Of a stretch of DNA of 64,000 bases, positions 30,146 to 37,759 are shown piece by piece. The position numbers were made by a program, and so were the translations under genes. The notes below the pieces were generated by a model. That model saw only the letters and a program-made list of their open reading frames with translations, made no database searches and was not told the origin of the DNA. Every line of letters starts with the position of its first letter. Position 1 is the stretch's first letter. Origin of the DNA: Pseudomonas sp. WN033 (lineage in GTDB: Bacteria; Pseudomonadota; Gammaproteobacteria; Pseudomonadales; Pseudomonadaceae); the NCBI GenBank assembly GCA_002287035.1, contig NSKG01000008.1, positions 124,001 through 188,000 on the forward strand, read 5' to 3'.

Positions 30146-31759
30146 TCAGTGTTCGGGCTTTATTCGATACAGTCCGTTATCGATATCCGAGCCGAAGTAA
30201 ATCACTCCGTTGTTATCTACCGCCACGCCAGTCGGGATACCGCTGGGTGGCATCCCGGGGCCGGCGGGGAAGCCGATCGGCAGGTTTTCGGCAAGCACTC
30301 GGCGTTCGCCATTTTCCGGATTCACCAGGGTCAGACGCTGGGCGGCAGTTTCGGCAATGATGAACTGACCATCGGCCTGCTGGGCCAGTCCTTCAGGCAT
30401 CAACAGGTCCTGGGCCAGGCGTGTGATTTGGCCATTGCCGGGATCTACCTGGGTGAGGAAGCCGGCAGCCTCGGTCAGGTAGAGCATGCCATCCTGGCCC
30501 CGGATCATCTGTACCGGCCCTTGCAGCCCCTGAGCCAGGGGTTGCCGTTCCTGCCATTGCTCGCCGCTGAGTATCACCAGGGTGCCTGCCCCCATTTCGC
30601 TGACCACCACCCGACCGGGCTCCAGCTCGACCGCGGCACTGGGTGCGTTGAGCCCATGGATCATGGCCTGGGTGCTGTAGTCGCTGCGGTCCAGGATTTG
30701 CAGAGTGCCGGTGGCGAAGCTGGTCAGCAGCAACTGCTTTTGCCCCAGGCCAACAGCGGTGGGGTACTCGACGTCAGATCCGTGGGCCCGGCGAATATCG
30801 CGAACCTGACCTGTTTCAGTGTTAACCGCGCGAAAAGTAAAAATATCGCTGATATAGAGGGTCTTGGCGTCTTCGCTCAACGTCAGGCCGGCCGGTACGG
30901 CCAGATCACCCCGGGTAATCACACGGCTTTCGCCTGTTAACGGGTTGATCTGCTGGATGCTGTTGTCGGCCATGTTGGAGACGAAGATGCGATCCTGCTG
31001 ATCAATTGCCAGGTTGTCGAGCGAGCTGGCCAGCTGGGCGACCTGTTCGACCTGCCGGTTCTCGGCAGTGATGCGCAGCAACTGCCCGGTGAGGGTGTCG
31101 ACGACGTACAGGTTGCCCTTGCTGTCGAAATTGACGGCCGCCGGGGTGCCGAATCCGTCGGCCACGGTTTCGTGGTTGCCGCTGGCGGGGTCGATACGCA
31201 CCACCTGGCCCTTGAACCACAAGGGCCCATAAAGCCAGCCATCTTGTCCCACCTCAAAGCCGTTGAAGCCACCGAGGTCTTTGCCAATCAGCCGCGGCGG
31301 TTGCTGCGCGTTGATGTCAATTTCCCACAGAGCATCACCGAGAAATACCTGGCTGGCATAAAGGGCGCCGGTGTCCTGGTTGAAGGCAATCGAGTTGATA
31401 CCCGGCAGGCCGTCAGCCAACACCCTGATGGGGGCCTGATCAGTTTCCCGGTACAACACCTGACCTGAGTAAAAACCGGTCCAGGCCATTTCCCCGCGCG
31501 GGCCAATGGCAATGTCATCGGCCTGTCCCTGGTCCGGGCCAATAAAGGTGCTGACCTGGCCGGTTTCGATATCGACCTGATAGATGCTGTTGCCCACCAC
31601 GCTGCCGGCCAGCAGACGCCCTTGCTGGTCTACGGCCAGGCCATGAACCCCCTTGAAGGCAGAGGGGGCGACCAGAGCTTCAGGGGGCGAATAGCTGGTA
31701 GCGAAGCTGCAAGTGCTGATCAGGGTGGCGAGTACTGTCAGGGAGAAGCGGCCTGGCAT
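30146..31759 (-). CDS. Secreted SMP-30/NHL-type beta-propeller protein
   Basis: The 537-residue protein starts with a signal peptide (RFSLTVLATLISTCSFATS, cleaved near residue 21). It contains repeats such as GVHGLAVDQQGRLLAGS, GFNGFEVGQDGWLYGPL, SLDNLAIDQQDRIFVSN and MPEGLAQQADGQFIIAE. This is the SMP-30/gluconolactonase or NHL-like beta-propeller pattern, with about 8-10 blades. Family members are lactonases or binding proteins. Metal-binding lactonase residues cannot be assigned with confidence, so no substrate is given. It is a single gene with no obvious operon partner. Confidence 0.7.
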   Translation of the reverse strand: MPGRFSLTVLATLISTCSFATSYSPPEALVAPSAFKGVHGLAVDQQGRLLAGSVVGNSIYQVDIETGQVSTFIGPDQGQADDIAIGPRGEMAWTGFYSGQVLYRETDQAPIRVLADGLPGINSIAFNQDTGALYASQVFLGDALWEIDINAQQPPRLIGKDLGGFNGFEVGQDGWLYGPLWFKGQVVRIDPASGNHETVADGFGTPAAVNFDSKGNLYVVDTLTGQLLRITAENRQVEQVAQLASSLDNLAIDQQDRIFVSNMADNSIQQINPLTGESRVITRGDLAVPAGLTLSEDAKTLYISDIFTFRAVNTETGQVRDIRRAHGSDVEYPTAVGLGQKQLLLTSFATGTLQILDRSDYSTQAMIHGLNAPSAAVELEPGRVVVSEMGAGTLVILSGEQWQERQPLAQGLQGPVQMIRGQDGMLYLTEAAGFLTQVDPGNGQITRLAQDLLMPEGLAQQADGQFIIAETAAQRLTLVNPENGERRVLAENLPIGFPAGPGMPPSGIPTGVAVDNNGVIYFGSDIDNGLYRIKPEH

Positions 31760-31867
31760 GGAGCATCCTTGTTGTTGTGATTTGATTCTCGATTCTAGTC
31801 GGCTTGGTGGGGGTGAGAGGCTTTATTGCCGGGTGTGATGTTTGGTTATTACTGCCAGACAGCCCCA

Positions 31868-32010
31868 TTCGCGCTCGCAGAGCGCTCCTACCGGTGGTGG
31901 GGTGTGTTCGGGGTATGCCGGTGGTGCGGCATGTCTGGGTAGGAGCGGCCTGCGGCCGCGAAGCGGGTTGGCGATGGCTCGGTGTTGTTCGCGCTCGCAG
32001 AGCGCTCCTG
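31868..32010. repeat. REP cluster upstream of RAYT gene
   Basis: Three units occur here: type B on the minus strand at 31868-31892, type A on the plus strand at 31939-31962, and a type B copy on the minus strand at 31988-32010 whose GTAG head has decayed (ACAG). The cluster fills part of the gap between the secreted propeller gene and the RAYT gene and looks like its family of mobilised palindromes. Confidence 0.85.
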
Positions 32011-32121
32011 TTGGTGGTGGATACAGTCTTGATGGTGAATTGTGAACGAACTATCAGACTGTGCACCCACGGCTTTTTATCAGCCTGGCTGTTATCTACG
32101 CTTGCGTTTTCATGTTTATGG

Positions 32122-32571
32122 ATGATGGCAATGGATTTGCGTGCGAAAGGGAGTCGACTCAGGCTGGGTCGAGTGTCAGAGCCTGGGCGGTTGTACCACA
32201 TCACGACGGTAACTTATGGACGCCACCCGGTATTCAAGGATCTCACGGCTTGTCGCACCCTTATTAAGGTGTTGCGGGAGCAGGCAGAGGTCAGGCTGGT
32301 GCCGACCTATGCTTTTGTCATCATGCCCGATCATCTGCATTGGTTGATGCAGCTCAACCATGAGCCGCTGTCGCGTGTTGTGGCCCGGGTCAAGTCATTG
32401 TCTGCGCTGTGGATTGAGGAACTGAGGTGGCAAAGAGGGTTCCACGACCACGCCCTGCGCCGTGAGGAAGACGTGAGGAAGGTGGCGCGTTATCTGGTCG
32501 CCAATCCGCTCCGGGCAGGTTTGGTCACCTCTATTGGTGATTATCCGCACTGGGATGCGGCATGGTTGTAG
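32122..32571 (+). CDS. rayT: REP-associated tyrosine transposase (RAYT)
   Basis: This about 149-residue Y1 transposase has RLYHITTVTYGRHPVF at the start, the HUH motif in MPDHLHWLMQLNHEPL near residue 70, and the catalytic tyrosine in VARYLVANPLRAGLV near residue 128. RAYTs nick single-stranded DNA at the GTAG of REP hairpins and are thought to spread them. REP units lie on both sides (31868-32010 and 32596-32619). The start may be ATG at 32122 or 32131, with an unresolved ribosome site. All signature residues are present, so the enzyme may be active. Confidence 0.9.
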   Translation: MMAMDLRAKGSRLRLGRVSEPGRLYHITTVTYGRHPVFKDLTACRTLIKVLREQAEVRLVPTYAFVIMPDHLHWLMQLNHEPLSRVVARVKSLSALWIEELRWQRGFHDHALRREEDVRKVARYLVANPLRAGLVTSIGDYPHWDAAWL

Positions 32572-32595
32572 GTTTATGCTGTGGCAAGGAGTGTT

Positions 32596-32619
32596 TTCGC
32601 GCTCGCAAAGCGCTCCTAG
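32596..32619 (-). repeat. REP unit downstream of RAYT
   Basis: A type B-like copy on the minus strand with stem GCTT-TGC-GAGC, in which one pair is a T-G wobble, and head CTAG. It lies 25 bases after the RAYT stop and overlaps the end of the DUF3135 gene by 4 bases. Confidence 0.75.
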
Positions 32620-32969
32620 CGGTGGTGGGGTGTGCCGGTACGGCGAGGTTTGAACGGGATAATCCGGGCTTGGGTCGATTCAGGGTGATGTGCGCGAGGG
32701 CCGTTGAGCATGACTTCGCGCAATTCGCAGACCGAGTCCATCATCATTTGCGAGATTTTGAGGCAGGCTTGCATGGGCGTCTTGGCGCGCTTGCGTTCCA
32801 GTTCGATCCGAAAGATCAATCCAAGCAGACGCCGCCGCCGAGGTTCGGGCAGGTCTTCAAGAATTTCGTTGATCATGCGTTCGCGCAGACGTTCCAGGTC
32901 ATCCGGGCGTTGTTCAGCCATGGTTCGCAGTTCATCGAAACTGGGTAATGCCATAGGTTGCCTGGCCAT
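32616..32969 (-). CDS. DUF3135 family protein
   Basis: The 117-residue protein has ALPSFDELRTMAEQRPDDLERLRERMI at the start and ends in basic low-complexity sequence. It matches the DUF3135 family of gammaproteobacteria, whose function is unknown. It is rich in arginine and helical. The start at 32969 (MARQPMALPSFDE) has an AAGGAGC ribosome site 7 bases ahead; a longer frame to 33011 lacks one. The REP-derived sequence overlaps its C-terminal tail, so that tail may be strain-specific. Confidence 0.72.
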   Translation of the reverse strand: MARQPMALPSFDELRTMAEQRPDDLERLRERMINEILEDLPEPRRRRLLGLIFRIELERKRAKTPMQACLKISQMMMDSVCELREVMLNGPRAHHPESTQARIIPFKPRRTGTPHHR

Positions 32970-33360
32970 GTCGGCTCCTTGCGGAGAACCTGTGGGGTTC
33001 AGCCCGGTCATGCTGGTCCATAACCATTGTGACCGTGCAACTGTCGGTTAATTCCATCCCCTATAGTTGACTATAGACTGGAACAGGCTGTTCAGCTTCA
33101 GTGACTGTGTTTTGGTGAGTGCAGGGTACCGCTCAGGTGTGAGCCAGCGCACAAGCTCGGTGGTTGGATGGCGTATTCATTTCCCATGCGTGGTTCAGAT
33201 AAGTATGGTCGGATGTCGGGCCAGGAGTGAACTTGACACAAATTGTAATGTCTCTTGGCTGGCGGAGCCCGTAACCCTCTGTGGGTGGCGCTTGGTTGTA
33301 CCGCCTTTCGACACCCTGCGAGGCTATCGGAGGGGAAATCCGAATTGAAGTGAAGAATGT
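32970..33360. other. Gene-free intergenic region
   Basis: No gene is supportable in these 391 bases between divergent genes. The only clear structure is CTATAG-TTGA-CTATAG at 33061-33076, a possible regulatory site. A TTGACA motif at 33233 lacks a convincing -10 partner. Confidence 0.6.
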
Positions 33361-34026
33361 ATGCTCATGACCCGTCATCCCTCTGCACCAGTACCCCGTC
33401 TTTCCCGAATCCGTTCATTGTCCGCAGCTGTTCTGGTTGCTGGTTTGTTCATGGCCGCTGGCCCGGTTCAGGCTCAGAGTGACAATACTCGCTGGGTCAG
33501 TGACAGCCTGAGTACCTATGTGCGCAGTGGCCCGACCGATGGTTACCGGATCGTCGGTACTCTGCAGTCGGGGCAGCGGGTCGAGCTGGTGACCAGCCAG
33601 GGCAATTACAGCCAGGTGCGCAGTGAGTCAGGCAGTCTGGTCTGGATTCCCAGCGCCGATCTGCAAGAAGTGCCGGGGCAGGCCGAGCGTTTGCCGCAAC
33701 TGGAACAGCGAGTGGCTGAGCTCAGTGCTGAGCTGGGCAGCATCAATGAAACCTGGGAAACCCGGGTGCAGGGCATGCAGGAAACTCTGGATTCGCGCAA
33801 GGCCCTGATCGAAGAGTTGGAAGCAATGCGCTCCGCTCTTAATGAAGAGTTGACTGCCACACAGTCAGAACTGCGCAGCGCCCAGGCGCGCCTTGGTGAT
33901 GAGAACCGTGGGGCAATGATGGATTACATGATCTATGGCGGAAGCATTGCCGGGGTTGGTCTGCTGGCCGGGCTGATTCTGCCGACCATGTTCCGCCGGC
34001 GCAAGCGCAACGATGGCTGGGTCTGA
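33361..34026 (+). CDS. SH3-domain membrane protein, YgiM/TIGR04211 family
   Basis: The 221-residue protein has a signal sequence (residues 15-38, ending AGPVQAQS), a bacterial SH3 domain (about 42-98, WVSDSLSTYVRSGPTDGYRIVG and SGSLVWIPSADLQEVPG), a coiled coil (about 105-185), and one C-terminal membrane helix followed by RRRKRND. This is the YgiM-type layout, anchored in the inner membrane with the SH3 domain in the periplasm. Family function is poorly known. ATG at 33361 or 33367 would be equivalent. The gene is followed 54 bases later by ppnN. Confidence 0.85.
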   Translation: MLMTRHPSAPVPRLSRIRSLSAAVLVAGLFMAAGPVQAQSDNTRWVSDSLSTYVRSGPTDGYRIVGTLQSGQRVELVTSQGNYSQVRSESGSLVWIPSADLQEVPGQAERLPQLEQRVAELSAELGSINETWETRVQGMQETLDSRKALIEELEAMRSALNEELTATQSELRSAQARLGDENRGAMMDYMIYGGSIAGVGLLAGLILPTMFRRRKRNDGWV

Positions 34027-34080
34027 GGTACGCCGCTGCTGTTAGTATGTGGGTAACGGAACCTCTGACTGGAAAAATGC

Positions 34081-35454
34081 ATGCGCCAAGATGTAATCAA
34101 GAAAGTATCGGTACACCCCAAGGGTAGCCTGGAAACCCTGTCCCAACGTGAAGTGCAGCAGTTGAGTGAAGTCGGCTCGGGCAGTGCCTATGAGCTGTTT
34201 CGCCAGTGCGCTCTGGCAATACTCAACACTGGAGCGCAAAGCGACAACGCCAAGACGGTACTGGAGGCCTATCGGGACTTTGAAGTCCGCATTCACCAGG
34301 AAGACCGAGGAGTGCGGCTGGAACTGATCAATGCCCCGGCTGATGCGTTCGTTGATGGTGACATGATTGCCAGCACCCGGGAAATGCTGTTCAGCGCTCT
34401 GCGCGATATCGTTTATACCGCCAGCGATCTGGGCCAGCCAGGTGCTGACCTGAGCAGTTCGCAGGGCATCACCGACTATGTCTTTCACTTGCTGCGCAAC
34501 GCCCGTACCTTGCGACCCGGGGTAGAGCCGAAAATGGTGGTCTGCTGGGGCGGGCACTCGATCAGCATCGAGGAATACAAGTACAGCAAGAAGGTTGGTC
34601 ATGAACTGGGGCTGCGCAGCCTGGATATCTGCACCGGCTGTGGTCCGGGGGTGATGAAAGGGCCAATGAAAGGGGCGACCATCGCCCATGCCAAGCAGCG
34701 AATCATTAACGGCCGCTACCTGGGCCTGAGTGAGCCCGGCATCATCGCTGCCGAAGCCCCCAACCCGATCGTCAACGAACTGGTGATCCTGCCTGACATC
34801 GAAAAACGTCTGGAGGCTTTCGTGCGGGTTGGCCACGGGATCATTGTATTCCCCGGTGGAGCTGGGACTGCCGAGGAGTTTCTGTACCTGCTCGGCATTT
34901 TGATGCACCCGGACAATGCTGACTTGCCATTTCCGGTCATTCTTACCGGGCCGCGCTGCGCCGAGGCCTATCTGCGCCAGTTGCATGAATTTGTTGGTGC
35001 CACCCTCGGCGACAAGGCCCAGGCCCGATACCAGATGATCATCGACAACCCCTCGGAGGTCGCCCGACAGATGGCCAAAGGGCTCAAGGCCGTGAGCCAG
35101 TTCCGCCGTGAGCGTGATGATGCCTTTCACTTCAACTGGCTACTCAAGGTCGACGAAAGCTTCCAGCGTCCGTTCGATCCAACCCACGACAACATGTCAG
35201 CCCTGCAACTGCGCCGAGAGCTGCCGGCCCACCAACTGGCTGCCAGCCTGCGCCAGGCGTTCTCCGGCATTGTTGCCGGCAACGTCAAGGACCGCGGCAT
35301 CCGCCTGATTGAGCAACACGGTCCCTATGAAATTCATGGCGACCCCGGTGTGATGCAACCGCTCGACCGACTGCTGCAAGCCTTCGTCGACCAGCAGCGA
35401 ATGAAATTGCCAGGCGGCACGGCCTATGAGCCATGCTATCGGGTGGTGAGTTGA
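34081..35454 (+). CDS. ppnN: Pyrimidine/purine nucleotide 5'-monophosphate nucleosidase
   Basis: The 457-residue protein matches PpnN (YgdH), with the lysine-decarboxylase-like LOG fold. It has CTGCGPGVMKGPMKGATI near residue 183 and the FPGGAGTAEEFLYLLG motif near 257. PpnN splits nucleoside monophosphates to free base and ribose-5-phosphate and is stimulated by (p)ppGpp in E. coli. Length and the N-terminal VSVHPKGSLETLSQREVQQL segment match the family. Confidence 0.93.
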   Translation: MRQDVIKKVSVHPKGSLETLSQREVQQLSEVGSGSAYELFRQCALAILNTGAQSDNAKTVLEAYRDFEVRIHQEDRGVRLELINAPADAFVDGDMIASTREMLFSALRDIVYTASDLGQPGADLSSSQGITDYVFHLLRNARTLRPGVEPKMVVCWGGHSISIEEYKYSKKVGHELGLRSLDICTGCGPGVMKGPMKGATIAHAKQRIINGRYLGLSEPGIIAAEAPNPIVNELVILPDIEKRLEAFVRVGHGIIVFPGGAGTAEEFLYLLGILMHPDNADLPFPVILTGPRCAEAYLRQLHEFVGATLGDKAQARYQMIIDNPSEVARQMAKGLKAVSQFRRERDDAFHFNWLLKVDESFQRPFDPTHDNMSALQLRRELPAHQLAASLRQAFSGIVAGNVKDRGIRLIEQHGPYEIHGDPGVMQPLDRLLQAFVDQQRMKLPGGTAYEPCYRVVS

Positions 35455-35506
35455 TTTGGGTTTTAAGGCCTGTTCAACGTCTGTAGCGTTGCCGGGTTTG
35501 CGCCCA

Positions 35507-35640
35507 GCGCCTGCGCGATGCTGAAACTATCTGACAGTTCGGTGGTGCAGGATAGCTTTGTGTCGCGCAGGCGCACGACACTCCCAGGTGATTGCGCGAA
35601 GGTTGGTACCAATCCTGGGGAGCGTCGCGCGCCTGCGCGA
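35507..35640. repeat. GCGCCTGCGCGA palindromic repeat unit
   Basis: GCGCCTGCGCGA occurs at 35507-35518 and 35629-35640, with its exact inverse at 35563-35574. The first and second copies form a 12-bp stem with further matches inside. CTCCCAGG and CCTGGGGAG make another hairpin at 35581-35622. The element fills most of the gap between ppnN and the aroF leader and looks like an unclassified repeat rather than a gene. Confidence 0.6.
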
Positions 35641-35740
35641 TGCTATAACTGCCCGGCAACAGGGTACCAACAGCCATCGCTGTGGTGAGCAAACTGATCC
35701 TTTTAGGCTCATTACCCATGTACTCAGTGCTTCTCAGGGG

Positions 35741-35770
35741 TTGTCATCTCTACTGTTGATCCGTTAGAGT
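35741..35770 (+). promoter_or_regulatory. Candidate aroF leader promoter
   Basis: TTGTCA at 35741-35746 and TAGAGT at 35765-35770 are 18 bases apart, a reasonable sigma-70 fit. They lie about 27 bases ahead of the first leader ORF. No start site is known. Confidence 0.4.
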
Positions 35771-35796
35771 CGAACTCAGTTAAATCGGAGCTATCC

Positions 35797-35925
35797 ATGT
35801 CATCCAGCATTGCACACAGCCTTACTCGCACCAGCGCCCTTCGCGCTGCGGCGGTGCGCGCGCTGTCGTTGCTGGGCAATGGGTATTTCTATTTTGGGTA
35901 TTGGTTTAGCCGCTTGCGCGCCTGA
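35797..35925 (+). CDS. Aromatic-rich leader peptide upstream of DAHP synthase
   Basis: A 42-codon ORF has a GGAG ribosome site 6 bases ahead and encodes YFYFGYWF near residues 30-37, that is three Tyr, three Phe and one Trp. Such clusters sense charged-tRNA supply in attenuators. A hairpin (GCGCCTG at 35918-35924 with CAGGCGC at 35934-35940) spans its stop codon, and a strong terminator follows 46 bases later. The downstream gene makes the common precursor of the same amino acids. Function is inferred from sequence only. Confidence 0.72.
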   Translation: MSSSIAHSLTRTSALRAAAVRALSLLGNGYFYFGYWFSRLRA

Positions 35926-35970
35926 TACCCCAACAGGCGCCCGCGTTTCAGGGTCGCCACCAGACACAGC

Positions 35971-36010
35971 AAAACCCCGGTCGGCAACCCGACCGGGGTT
36001 TTTTGTTTTT
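35971..36010 (+). terminator. Intrinsic terminator / attenuator
   Basis: A perfect 14-bp stem (AAAACCCCGGTCGG with CCGACCGGGGTTTT, 4-base loop CAAC) is followed by a T-rich run. It lies inside the leader, between the two aromatic-rich ORFs and 166 bases before aroF, so reading through it is required to express aroF from the upstream promoter. Confidence 0.88.
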
Positions 36011-36036
36011 GCCATGCAGCAATGAGGACAGCACAG

Positions 36037-36135
36037 ATGAACACTTACCGCACCTACTCGGGTTATTACCGCACCTGGCGATTTAGCAGCGCTCACGCCT
36101 GCACATCCGGACACCATTTACGAACACTTCGCTAG
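36037..36135 (+). CDS. Second aromatic-rich leader ORF
   Basis: A 32-codon ORF follows the terminator. It has a GAGGA ribosome site 8 bases ahead of its ATG and encodes YRTYSGYYRTWRF near residues 4-16: four Tyr, one Trp and one Phe. It stops at 36135, two bases before a hairpin next to the aroF ribosome site. It could regulate translation or a second attenuation step. It is too short to be a known enzyme, and its expression is unproven. Confidence 0.55.
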   Translation: MNTYRTYSGYYRTWRFSSAHACTSGHHLRTLR

Positions 36136-36136
36136 T

Positions 36137-36160
36137 GCCGAGGCGCGAGAGGCGCCCGGC
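36137..36160 (+). promoter_or_regulatory. Hairpin before aroF ribosome site
   Basis: GCCG-A-GGCGC and GCGCC-CGGC pair around a GAGAG loop, giving a 9-bp stem with one bulge. It starts just after the second leader's stop and ends one base before the AAGGA ribosome site of aroF. A stalled ribosome on the leader could affect it. This is inferred from position. Confidence 0.45.
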
Positions 36161-36175
36161 CAAGGAACCCGAATC

Positions 36176-37258
36176 ATGACTGCTACCGTTACCGCCCTGT
36201 CAGCCCGCGACCTGACTTTGATCGATACTTCGTCGCCCGTCCGTCGCAGCGCCCAACCGCTGCCAACTCCGGCCATTCTGCGTCAGCGCCTGCCGCTCAA
36301 GGCTGCGCTTGCTGAACAGGTTGAGCAACAACGCAACAGCATTCGCGCCGTACTCGATGGTGCCGACCCGCGTCTGCTGGTGATCGTCGGCCCCTGTTCC
36401 CTGCACGATCCAGTGGCGGCACTGGAATACGCCGACCGTCTGGCCGAGTTGAATGCTCAGGTCGATGATCAACTGCTGCTGGTGATGCGCGCCTACGTTG
36501 AAAAGCCACGTACTACCGTGGGCTGGAAAGGTCTGTTGTACGACCCGCATCTGGATGGCAGCAGTGATATGGCCGAAGGTCTGGCGCTGTCGCGGCGGTT
36601 GATGCTGGCCATTGCTGAGCGTGGCTTGCCGGTCGCGACTGAGCTGTTGCAGCCGCTGGCGGCCGGTTACCTGGATGATCTGCTCAGTTGGGCGGCGATT
36701 GGCGCGCGTACCAGTGAGTCGCAGATCCATCGGGAAATGGTTAGCGGTCTGGATCTGCCGGTGGGCTTCAAGAACGGCACTGACGGTAGTCTGGCGATTG
36801 CCTGCGACGCCATGCGCTCGGCTGCGCATCCGCACCAGCACTTCGGCGTCGACGATCATGGCCTGCCGGCGCTGATCCAGACTCAGGGTAACCCTGACAC
36901 CCATCTGGTCCTGCGAGGTGGTCACGCGGGCCCCAACTTCCATCCGGCGGCAGTGGCAGAAGCCAAGGCTGCGCTGGACAAGCAGGGCATTGAAGCCAAG
37001 CTGATTGTCGATTGCAGCCATGCCAACAGTGGCAAAGACCCGCTCAAGCAGCCGGCGGTGCTTGACTCGGTCATTGATCAGCGCCTGGTAGGCGACAACA
37101 CCTTGCGTGGGGTCATGCTCGAAGGCCACCTGTTCGATGGCTGCCAGCCGCTCAAGGGTGAGTTGCGTTACGGGGTGTCGATCACCGATGGTTGTCTGGG
37201 CTGGAGCGCAACGGAACAGGCATTGAGCAAGGCGGCTGCGCGGTTGCGTAGCGCATGA
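36176..37258 (+). CDS. aroF: 3-deoxy-7-phosphoheptulonate (DAHP) synthase, class I
   Basis: The 360-residue class I-alpha enzyme condenses phosphoenolpyruvate with erythrose-4-phosphate, the first step of the shikimate pathway. Motifs are VIVGPCSLHDPVAALEYADRL near residue 65, VEKPRTTVGWKGL near 110, GARTSESQIHREM near 177, and VDCSHANSGKDP near 280. Which aromatic amino acid inhibits it cannot be read reliably here. It is preceded by two aromatic-rich leader ORFs and a terminator, so it is probably controlled by attenuation. ATG at 36176 has AAGGA 9 bases ahead. Confidence 0.95.
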   Translation: MTATVTALSARDLTLIDTSSPVRRSAQPLPTPAILRQRLPLKAALAEQVEQQRNSIRAVLDGADPRLLVIVGPCSLHDPVAALEYADRLAELNAQVDDQLLLVMRAYVEKPRTTVGWKGLLYDPHLDGSSDMAEGLALSRRLMLAIAERGLPVATELLQPLAAGYLDDLLSWAAIGARTSESQIHREMVSGLDLPVGFKNGTDGSLAIACDAMRSAAHPHQHFGVDDHGLPALIQTQGNPDTHLVLRGGHAGPNFHPAAVAEAKAALDKQGIEAKLIVDCSHANSGKDPLKQPAVLDSVIDQRLVGDNTLRGVMLEGHLFDGCQPLKGELRYGVSITDGCLGWSATEQALSKAAARLRSA

Positions 37259-37275
37259 GCACTCCTGGGATCTGC

Positions 37276-37686
37276 TCAGGTTCCTCTGAGCAGATCGTGC
37301 TCGTTGAGCAGCTCGTACGCAACTTCCGGATTACGCTCCAACCCCCGGCGAATGGCGGCCGGGATGGATTGGCGGATTTTACGGCATAACCCGTCCTGCT
37401 CATGGACCACAATGCGGATGCCGCGCATGCTGCGCACTTCGTTGTGGCCAGGGGCTATTTCAGTGCGTAGCCCCAGTTGTTGCTCCATGCGCTGTTGCAG
37501 TTTGCGCAGATCGTCCAGGCTGGCGAGGTTTTCCAGTCGCGCCAGCAGGCGCTTTTCTTCATGCTGGGTCAGCAGCAGAATGCGCGGGTCGGCTGCGGGG
37601 TTGTCCAGCAGCGCATCCCGGTTGCAAATGCAGGTGCCGGGAGGGCAGGGCTGGCGAATGGGTGGGCTGGATGTCGTTATTGGCAT
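37276..37686 (-). CDS. Conserved hypothetical protein with CPPGTCICNRD motif
   Basis: A 136-residue protein, not recognised from a named family. It has CPPGTCICNRDALL near residues 14-27, three cysteines spaced as in a small metal site, then a helical stretch LLARLENLASLDDLRKLQQRMEQQLGL. Its C-terminus reads AYELLNEHDLLRGT. The start is placed at ATG 37686; an open frame reaches 37746. It is convergent with aroF and 73 bases from a LOG-family gene in the same direction. Confidence 0.6.
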   Translation of the reverse strand: MPITTSSPPIRQPCPPGTCICNRDALLDNPAADPRILLLTQHEEKRLLARLENLASLDDLRKLQQRMEQQLGLRTEIAPGHNEVRSMRGIRIVVHEQDGLCRKIRQSIPAAIRRGLERNPEVAYELLNEHDLLRGT

Positions 37687-37759
37687 CAGGTCGCTTTCGG
37701 CGCTGGCGGATGCGCTTATCCTGCGATCTTTGCCGCTGCGGTGCAATCTTTGCCTGCGT

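Noticed and set aside
31804-32121. N-terminal extension of the RAYT frame
   Set aside because: It is translated REP sequence, and the conserved protein begins near 32122.
33067-33378. Small ORFs in the gap before the SH3-domain gene
   Set aside because: No ribosome site, no motif and poor codon pattern; treated as non-coding.
35800-36117. Minus-strand frame across the aroF leader, and a second plus-strand frame at 35810
   Set aside because: Neither has a ribosome site or motif; the leader ORFs at 35797 and 36037 explain the region better.
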